Below, piece by piece: positions 51,869 to 57,871 of a stretch of 57,871 bases of DNA. The notes under the pieces are model-generated. The model saw nothing but the letters and a program-made list of their open reading frames with translations. It was not told where the DNA came from and searched no databases. The DNA is from an uncultured Gardnerella sp. (GTDB taxonomy: Bacteria > Actinomycetota > Actinomycetes > Actinomycetales > Bifidobacteriaceae). Positions within the stretch are counted from its first letter, which is position 1, and each line of letters starts with the position of its first letter. Both the position numbers and the translations under genes were made by a program. The stretch is taken from assembly GCA_947088155.1 (NCBI GenBank), contig CAMUFL010000009.1, positions 1 through 57,871 of the forward strand, given 5' to 3'.

Positions 51869-53128
51869 TCACCCAACGCGCATAATCCGCGGCACACCAG
51901 CCTCAACAAGCTTCCGCTCAAGATTCTTAACGCCAACAACATCCGCAAAATTAAAACGCACAATCTTACTCACACCGCACTCCCTAAAAAGCACCGACTC
52001 ACGCTCCGCCTGCCTATCAATATTGCGATTAATAGTGGCCTGATTGTAGGAATTACGCAACATTTGAGTATCAGACGAAGAATTAAAGTTGATATTCGCA
52101 TGCGTAGAATTAGTCGAATCAACAAAATACTTGTCATACCCATCAAGCTCACCAACAATCAGGCCGCCGCCCGAAACCCGCCACAAAAAATCACACCTAT
52201 ACTTAACCCTAGAATTCGGCGCAACAAACTCATGCTGCAACTCAGGCACCATAAACCCAAGATCAATCATCGTGCCGCGCGCGAAAGACTCACCGCCATT
52301 CTCGCTTAAACCATTCTTAAAAAGGCAAAGGCGGCGCAGCCTAAAAATAGGATCCGCATTACTGCCGAAACTAGCTACACCACTAAGACCAACGCCGCCA
52401 ACGCCAGCGCCGCTAACCTCCTCAAAGTCCTCACTACCGCCGTATCTTCTCCCGCAAATCTCAAGAACCTTGTTAAAGTTCACGTTATCGCGCGCAGCAG
52501 AATCAAAAATCGGCAAAGCAGCCCTAAAACTCAAACTGTTAGCAGCATCAAGAAGCAACGTACTCTTGTCAACAACATGACTCCTAATCTCATAACTTAC
52601 CCTGTCACTTAAATGCGGAAGCGTAATAAGACGACCGTCATACTTGCGACTAGGCTGCACAATACGCACGTCGTCGCTAGTAGCATCTTGCTCATTTCCG
52701 GTTGCGCAAATACGATGCAATTGCGGATTATCGTGTGTAGATCTGTTAGTTTTTGAGCGAATATAAATCTGCGTTGGGAGCGTTTGCAAATTAGTATTCT
52801 GTGAATCGTATTTGCTACCAACAAACAGCATGTCATAATCTTCAACAACATCGTAGCCTAATAAAGCTGCCCCACTCGTCACAGTAAACTTCCAATCCGG
52901 GTAAATATCCATCAAGGAAAGCGCTACATGACGTATGCGTTCTGACGTATATAGCTTCTGCCAGTACTCAGTTTGCGCGTAAAGATTGCGGAAAGTGCGC
53001 ACAAAAGTGCCGCTTTTCACGCGCCTATATGCATACTGTTTTTGAGCTGAATTAATAGGTAGGATGCATCGATGCTCTATTTCCGCATCTCTTATCATAC
53101 GTATCATTTCGTTGTTAATTTTAGGCAT
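51869..53128 (-). CDS. AbiEi-like N-terminal / DUF559-like nuclease-fold protein
   Basis: The 419-residue protein is of a type common in bifidobacteria without assigned role. The N-terminal half (about 1-130) has a short helix-turn-helix-like start and FRNLYAQTEYWQKLYTSERI with ALSLMDIYPDWKFTVTSGAA, as in AbiEi-type antitoxin/transcriptional regulators. The C-terminal part has YRCDFLWRVSGGGLIVGELD followed by GYDKY, the D...E-x-D-G-x-x-K pattern of DUF559/Vsr-like PD-(D/E)xK folds, and a closing SKIVRFNFADVV segment. A glycine-rich insert sits around residue 235-250. The ORF6N pseudogene follows it. A remnant paralogue sits at 50252-50389. A role in defence or DNA repair is only a guess. Confidence 0.65.
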   Translation of the reverse strand: MPKINNEMIRMIRDAEIEHRCILPINSAQKQYAYRRVKSGTFVRTFRNLYAQTEYWQKLYTSERIRHVALSLMDIYPDWKFTVTSGAALLGYDVVEDYDMLFVGSKYDSQNTNLQTLPTQIYIRSKTNRSTHDNPQLHRICATGNEQDATSDDVRIVQPSRKYDGRLITLPHLSDRVSYEIRSHVVDKSTLLLDAANSLSFRAALPIFDSAARDNVNFNKVLEICGRRYGGSEDFEEVSGAGVGGVGLSGVASFGSNADPIFRLRRLCLFKNGLSENGGESFARGTMIDLGFMVPELQHEFVAPNSRVKYRCDFLWRVSGGGLIVGELDGYDKYFVDSTNSTHANINFNSSSDTQMLRNSYNQATINRNIDRQAERESVLFRECGVSKIVRFNFADVVGVKNLERKLVEAGVPRIMRVG

Positions 53129-53181
53129 ACTACTGAGATTATTTGAGAATACGATACATAGACAATAAATTTATAGCATTG

Positions 53182-53410
53182 TGGTTAAAAGGTATTGGAG
53201 TACGATTCATGTGTTACTCATGCAGTAAGCCGACTGCGTGAGTAACGAAAAAATGCCTCTATACGTTACGCACGCAGTAACTCATCTGCACTAGTAACGA
53301 ATAATCGGCATTATACGTTACTAACGCAGAAACCATACTGCACTAGTAACGAAAAAACGCTGTTATACGTTACTAACGCAGTGTGCAATCTGCACCAGTA
53401 ACGAAAAGGC
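53182..53410. repeat. Array of 44-bp palindromic repeats with 8-nt gaps (array 2)
   Basis: Units begin at 53182 (degenerate left half), 53234, 53286, 53338 and 53390 (truncated), again an exact 52-bp period. Gaps are TAAGCCGA, TAACTCAT, AAACCATA and TGTGCAAT. Arms are CTGCNCNAGTAACG and CGTTACTAACGCAG. The array lies upstream of the AbiEi-like gene. Confidence 0.8.
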
Positions 53411-53423
53411 GGTGGCGCGCGCA

Positions 53424-53524
53424 CGTTTGTGGACATACACCCCACCTAAGTCCACAAACGCAGGAAAACATGCACGCATTTGGGGACATACACACGCTCT
53501 AAGTCCACAAACGCAAGGAAACCA
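53424..53524. repeat. Two tandem GTGGAC stem-loops before rpoC terminator
   Basis: CGTTTGTGGAC (53424-53434) pairs perfectly with GTCCACAAACG (53450-53460). A second, imperfect copy pairs 53475-53487 with 53513-53524. Both enclose a loop beginning ATACAC. Confidence 0.55.
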
Positions 53525-53536
53525 CTAACGCGTAAC

Positions 53537-53572
53537 AAAAAAGGAGCTTCAAGCCCGAAAGCTTGAAGCCCC
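53537..53572 (-). terminator. Rho-independent terminator of rpoBC
   Basis: On the minus strand GGGGCTTCAAGC, loop TTTCGG, GCTTGAAGCTCC followed by TTTTTT, 48 nt after the rpoC stop. Confidence 0.9.
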
Positions 53573-53619
53573 ATTTATATTAGATTAGCACAATCACTCA
53601 GCTCACTAAGTAACTCAGC

Positions 53620-56600
53620 TCACTCAGCTTCGTCGCCGTAATCGCCCTGACCACCCTGATCGTCAAGGAAGTCATCTGGATTAAAGTCGTCGCCGAGCTT
53701 CATGTCGCCAAAATCAATGTTGGAGAAGTCCACGTCGCCCATATCGCTCTCACCGAAGTTCGATGGCGTTCCGTCAGCACCACCCAAACCGAAGTTCGGG
53801 TAAATGGAGTCGCGCACCTGAGGATCCGGCTCCACGTTAGCGTTGCGGTAACGCGCCAAACCGGTACCAGCTGGGATGAGCTTACCGATAATCACGTTCT
53901 CCTTCAAGCCCTTAAGGTCATCTTCCTTCTGACTCAAGGCGGCTTCAGTAAGCACGCGCGTAGTCTCCTGGAACGAAGCGGCCGAAAGCCAAGAATCCGT
54001 AGCCAAAGAAGCCTTGGTAATACCCATAAGCTCTGGTCGGCCGGCAGCAGGCTTTCCGCCGTTCTTCACAGCAGCCAAGTTTGCTTCACGGAACTTTGCC
54101 TGGTCCACAAGCTCGCCTGGAAGAAGCTCAGTGTCGCCAGAATCAATCACCGTAATGCGGCGAAGCATCTGGTGCACAATAACCTCAATGTGCTTATCGT
54201 GAATATCAACGCCCTGAGATCGGTACACGTTGTGCACTTCTTCCACAATATTCACCTGGGCTGCACGCGGGCCAAGAATACGCAGAATCTTCTTAGGATC
54301 CACAGAACCCTCAATCAGCTGCGTACCAACCTCAACATGGTCGCCATCCTTCACAAGCATTGGCGCACGACGCGTCACAGGGTAAACGATTGGCTCAATC
54401 GTAGTGTCATCTGGTGTCAAAGTCACCTGACGGCCGTGGTCGGTATCCTCAACCTTCACAACGCCTGGGAACTCAGCAATTGGAGCCTCGCCCTTAGGAG
54501 TACGAGCCTCGAAAAGCTCCGTAACACGAGGAAGACCCTGAGTAATATCAGAAGCCGAAGCGACGCCACCAGAGTGGAAGGAACGAAGCGTAAGCTGCGT
54601 ACCAGGCTCACCAATGGACTGTGCTGCAACAATACCAACAGCCTCGCCAACATCCACGAGTCGGCTCGTAGCCAAGGACCATCCGTAGCACTTTGCGCAA
54701 ACGCCGCGCTTGGATTCGCAAGTAAGCACAGAACGCGCCTTAACTTCCTCAACGCCGTGAGCAACCAAATCACGCAAAACGTCCATAGAAAGCGCGTCGC
54801 CACACTTTGCCAAAACTGTCGTACCGTCAGCAGGATCAATTACGTCTGCAGCAAGCAAGCGCGAGTATGGACCACCGTCAGCAGCCTTAACAAGCGTCAA
54901 ATTGCCGTTTTCGTCGCGATCAGCAATCTTCATCATAAGACCGCGCTTAGTGCCGCAATCTTCTTCGCGAACGATTACTTCCTGCGAAACATCCACAAGA
55001 CGACGAGTCAAGTAGCCAGATTCTGCCGTACGAAGTGCGGTATCTGCCAAGCCCTTACGAGCGCCGTGCTGCGAGATGAAGTACTCCAACACGGAAAGAC
55101 CATCGCGGTAGTTTGACTTAACAGGTCGAGGAATAATCTCGCCCTTAGGGTTTGCCACGAGGCCTCGCATACCAGCAATCTGGCGAATCTGCATCCAGTT
55201 ACCACGCGCGCCTGACTGAACCATGATGTTCACGTTGTTGTCGTCGTGGAAGTTTTCGCGCATTGCGTCTGCAACCTTGTCGGTGCATTCAGTCCACAAG
55301 TTAATCAACTCTTGACGACGCTCTTCGTCGGTAAGAAGACCCATGTCGTACTGGGAGTTGATTTTTGCAGCCTGATCCTCGTAATCTTGCGCGATTTGCT
55401 CGCGATTTGGAGGAAGAACAATGTCGGAGAATGCCATTGTTACGCCAGACCAAGGAGCGCGCGTAAAGCCGAGATCCTTCAAAGCGTCGAGTGTTGCAGC
55501 AACTTGCGCTGTAGAATAGCGGGTTGCGATTTCGTCGACGATCTTAGAAAGTACGCCCTTCGGCACCTGCTCGTTTACGAACGGATAGTCTACTGGCAAG
55601 GTTCCGTTGAACAAGATACGTCCGCAAGAAGTTGCGAAAAGTATAGTTCCGTCCTTAAAACGCTCTTCGCGCACAACATCTGGGCTGCCTGGCTCAGGGT
55701 CAACAACCTTAATCTCGGAAGGCTCCCAATCCTTTGGCAATACGAAGTCTGCAGGAACGCGAATCAGCACCTTAGCTTGCATGTCAATCTCATGCTTGTC
55801 GAGAGCCATTTCAGCTTCAGCAAGCGAGGAGAAGATTCGGCCCTGACCTTTTGCTCCGTCAATTACGGTAGACAAGTAGTAAAGACCCAGAATCATATCC
55901 TGAGAAGGCATAGTCACGGTGTGACCGTCTGCTGGCTTCAAGATATTGTCGGAAGCCATCATCAAAGTGCGCGCTTCCGCTTGAGCTTCTGCAGAAAGCG
56001 GAAGATGCACTGCCATCTGGTCACCATCGAAGTCTGCGTTGAATGCTGCGCAGGCAAGTGGTGGCAGGTGGATTGCTTTACCTTCAACCAAAATTGGCTC
56101 GAATGCCTGAATACCCAAGCGGTGCAGTGTAGGTGCGCGGTTAAGAAGCACAGGATGCTCGGAAATAACTTCCTCGAGCACGCCCCAAACTTCGGAGTCG
56201 CCGCGGTCTACCAAACGCTTTGCGCTCTTCATGTTCTGCGCGAAGCCCTGGTCCACCAAACGCTTAATAACGAACGGCTTGAAAAGCTCCAATGCCATTG
56301 GCTTTGGCAAACCGCACTGATGCATGCGAAGGCTTGGACCAACGACGATTACGGAACGGCCGGAGTAATCAACTCGCTTACCGAGCAAGTTCTGGCGGAA
56401 TCGGCCTTGCTTACCCTTGAGCATGTCGGAAAGCGACTTCAATGCTCGGTTGGACGCGCCGGTTACTGGGCGTCCGCGGCGACCGTTGTCGAAGAGCGAG
56501 TCGACTGCTTCCTGAAGCATGCGCTTTTCGTTGTTGAGCATGATTTCAGGTGCGCCAAGCTCAATAAGTCGCTTCAAACGGTTGTTACGGTTGATTACGC

Positions 56601-57639
56601 GACGGTACAGATCGTTCAAATCGGAAGTTGCGAAACGACCACCATCAAGCTGAACCATTGGTCGCAAATCTGGTGGGATTACTGGAATTACGTCCAAAAC
56701 CATAGCTTCTGGCTTGTTTCCAGTAGTCAAGAATGCGTTTACAACTTTCAGTCGCTTCAAAGCGCGAGCCTTGCGCTGGCCGGTGCCGTTGTCGATTTCT
56801 GCGCGAAGCTCTTCTGCGGCAGACTTCAAATCGAAGTCTTGCAAACGCTTCTTAATAGCTTCAGCACCCATGCAGCCTTCGAAGTAGTCGCCGTAGCGAT
56901 CTTCCATCTCGCGCCACAAGTCAACGTCGCCTTCCATGTCTCCGGCACGCAAGCCTTTGAAGCGGTCAAATACTGCGTTCAAACGCTGAATTTGCTCGTC
57001 GTAGCGTGTGCGAATAGCAGACATTTCGCGCTCTGCACTAGCGCGCAGCTTGGATTTGGCAGCGCCCTTGTTTTCGCCAGATTCTTCCAGCTCGTGCAAG
57101 TCTTCTTCAACTTTCTTTGCGCGTGCTTCGATTTCGTTGTCGCGGCGCTTGCGAAGGTTGCCGATTTCGGTATCGAATTCGTCTTGCAAATCTGGAAGAT
57201 CCTGATGACGCTGCTCTTCGTCGACTTTCGTAACCATGTAGGCTGCGAAGTAGATTACTTTTTCAAGATCCTTAGGTGCAATGTCGAGCAAGTAGCCCAA
57301 ACGGCTTGGCACACCCTTGAAGAACCAAATGTGCGTTACCGGAGCTGCAAGCTCAATATGACCCATGCGTTCGCGGCGAACGCGACTGCGGGTAACTTCT
57401 ACGCCGCATCGTTCGCACACGATTCCCTTAAAGCGCACGCGCTTATACTTGCCGCATGCGCACTCCCAATCGCGAGTTGGACCGAAGATCTGCTCACCGA
57501 ACAGACCGTCCTTCTCTGGCTTTAGGGTACGGTAATTAATGGTTTCTGGCTTCTTTACTTCGCCGTGGCTCCAGCTACGGATATCTTCGGCGGTTGCCAG
57601 TCCAATCCTCAGTTTGTCAAATGCGTTGACGTCCAGCAC
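53620..57639 (-). CDS. rpoC: DNA-directed RNA polymerase subunit beta'
   Basis: The 1339-residue protein starts MLDVNAFDKLRIGLATAEDI, as in actinobacterial beta'. Zinc-binding cysteines are in CACGKYKRVRFKGIVCERCG near residue 60. The catalytic Mg site is NADFDGDQMA (about 535). The bridge helix/trigger-loop region and the second zinc site CESKRGVCAKC are present, followed by EAVGIVAAQSIGEPGTQLTL. The C-terminus is an acidic Asp/Gly-rich tail. It follows rpoB by about 150 bp on the same strand, with a tandem repeat in the gap, and ends before a clear terminator. Confidence 0.98.
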   Translation of the reverse strand: MLDVNAFDKLRIGLATAEDIRSWSHGEVKKPETINYRTLKPEKDGLFGEQIFGPTRDWECACGKYKRVRFKGIVCERCGVEVTRSRVRRERMGHIELAAPVTHIWFFKGVPSRLGYLLDIAPKDLEKVIYFAAYMVTKVDEEQRHQDLPDLQDEFDTEIGNLRKRRDNEIEARAKKVEEDLHELEESGENKGAAKSKLRASAEREMSAIRTRYDEQIQRLNAVFDRFKGLRAGDMEGDVDLWREMEDRYGDYFEGCMGAEAIKKRLQDFDLKSAAEELRAEIDNGTGQRKARALKRLKVVNAFLTTGNKPEAMVLDVIPVIPPDLRPMVQLDGGRFATSDLNDLYRRVINRNNRLKRLIELGAPEIMLNNEKRMLQEAVDSLFDNGRRGRPVTGASNRALKSLSDMLKGKQGRFRQNLLGKRVDYSGRSVIVVGPSLRMHQCGLPKPMALELFKPFVIKRLVDQGFAQNMKSAKRLVDRGDSEVWGVLEEVISEHPVLLNRAPTLHRLGIQAFEPILVEGKAIHLPPLACAAFNADFDGDQMAVHLPLSAEAQAEARTLMMASDNILKPADGHTVTMPSQDMILGLYYLSTVIDGAKGQGRIFSSLAEAEMALDKHEIDMQAKVLIRVPADFVLPKDWEPSEIKVVDPEPGSPDVVREERFKDGTILFATSCGRILFNGTLPVDYPFVNEQVPKGVLSKIVDEIATRYSTAQVAATLDALKDLGFTRAPWSGVTMAFSDIVLPPNREQIAQDYEDQAAKINSQYDMGLLTDEERRQELINLWTECTDKVADAMRENFHDDNNVNIMVQSGARGNWMQIRQIAGMRGLVANPKGEIIPRPVKSNYRDGLSVLEYFISQHGARKGLADTALRTAESGYLTRRLVDVSQEVIVREEDCGTKRGLMMKIADRDENGNLTLVKAADGGPYSRLLAADVIDPADGTTVLAKCGDALSMDVLRDLVAHGVEEVKARSVLTCESKRGVCAKCYGWSLATSRLVDVGEAVGIVAAQSIGEPGTQLTLRSFHSGGVASASDITQGLPRVTELFEARTPKGEAPIAEFPGVVKVEDTDHGRQVTLTPDDTTIEPIVYPVTRRAPMLVKDGDHVEVGTQLIEGSVDPKKILRILGPRAAQVNIVEEVHNVYRSQGVDIHDKHIEVIVHQMLRRITVIDSGDTELLPGELVDQAKFREANLAAVKNGGKPAAGRPELMGITKASLATDSWLSAASFQETTRVLTEAALSQKEDDLKGLKENVIIGKLIPAGTGLARYRNANVEPDPQVRDSIYPNFGLGGADGTPSNFGESDMGDVDFSNIDFGDMKLGDDFNPDDFLDDQGGQGDYGDEAE

Positions 57640-57710
57640 TCTTATCGTCCTGTCTCATGAAATTGTTTTCTAACGTTTCTTAATTTCTTAAAGTGTGTTC
57701 GTTACTGAAT

Positions 57711-57786
57711 CAGCTAACTAATCTCAGCTACCTAATCAGCTACCTAATCAGTTACCTAACCAGTTACCTAATCTCAGCTAACGAAT
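57711..57786. repeat. 12-bp tandem repeat between rpoB and rpoC
   Basis: Six copies of a CAGYTAMCTAAT-like 12-mer (57711, 57725, 57737, 57749, 57761, 57775), with two CT insertions. The last unit touches the rpoB stop codon. Reads as slippage-prone DNA in the intercistronic leader of rpoC. Confidence 0.7.
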
Positions 57787-57871
57787 CACTGGTATTCAGG
57801 TTCAACAGCAATCTGGTCTTCCTTGGCGGACGAATCTGGTCGAGCGCCAATATTGAAGCCAAGATCGTCGG
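57786..57871 (-). CDS. rpoB: DNA-directed RNA polymerase subunit beta (C-terminal end only)
   Basis: Reading into the window on the minus strand, the last 28 codons encode DDLGFNIGARPD followed by SSAKEDQIAVEPEYQ and a TGA at 57786-57788. The DDLGFNI...-type ending and the position directly upstream of rpoC match actinobacterial RpoB. The catalytic body lies outside the window. Confidence 0.85.
   Translation of the reverse strand, partial: DDLGFNIGARPDSSAKEDQIAVEPEYQ

Noticed and set aside
49155..53128. Prophage remnant, suggested by ORF6N and toxin-antitoxin genes
   Set aside because: No integrase, structural or lysis genes and no attachment sites were seen; the island is better explained by module duplication.
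55246..57525. Very long plus-strand open frame opposite rpoC
   Set aside because: A shadow of rpoC codon usage; the Cys/Val/His-rich translation resembles no protein and rpoC is certain.

Overview
This window looks like a chromosomal segment of a low-GC Bifidobacteriaceae member, most plausibly Gardnerella. That is an inference from gene content and style: an actinobacterial AdnA/AdnB helicase-nuclease pair, a GlnA of 478 residues, a ThiM-ThiE fusion, a class C sortase pilus locus, RNase J, a 1339-residue RpoC, moderate GC and many short dispersed intergenic repeats. No insertion sequence, tRNA, rRNA or CRISPR array was recognised.

Layout. 0-9.3 kb: the 5' part of an ABC ATPase gene, a processive-type family 2 glycosyltransferase with an AI-2E family membrane protein, glnA with a clear terminator, and a three-gene MacB/FtsX-type ABC exporter. 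9.4-19.6 kb: housekeeping genes on the minus strand (def, glmM, pepN, RNase J), an MFS transporter and a GNAT acetyltransferase. 19.6-29.6 kb: overlapping adnB and adnA genes, unusually long because of serine/asparagine-rich in-frame repeats, and a Pr6Pr-family membrane protein. 30.2-33.5 kb: thiamine salvage, with a TPP riboswitch in front of a ThiM-ThiE fusion and a thiD gene that looks leaderless. 33.8-48.4 kb: a minus-strand pilus locus reading backbone pilin (LPMTG, E-box, YPKN) -> class C sortase -> a 3.3k-residue secreted surface protein with a non-standard LPYSG-like signal. The pilin promoter carries a perfect 19-bp palindrome, and a C11 homopolymer lies further upstream. 49.1-53.4 kb: an accessory island with two diverged copies of a two-gene module (AbiEi/DUF559-like gene followed by an ORF6N gene). 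One gene is broken in each copy, and a HigA-type antitoxin with a decapitated toxin sits between them. 53.6-57.9 kb: rpoC and the end of rpoB.

The most unusual material is in the repeats. (i) A roughly 275-bp structured element occurs three times, always in the same orientation 24-56 nt after a stop codon (glycosyltransferase, pepN, thiM-thiE), with paired changes suggesting a conserved RNA fold. (ii) A 180-bp terminal-inverted-repeat element occurs twice and shares flanks with the first family. (iii) 44-bp palindromes are arrayed at an exact 52-bp period with variable 8-nt gaps. (iv) CTTTAC-N6-GTAAAG palindromes occur upstream of glmM and RNase J. (v) Inside both ORF6N genes there are hairpin-forming palindromes at the equivalent protein position, whose arms change together.
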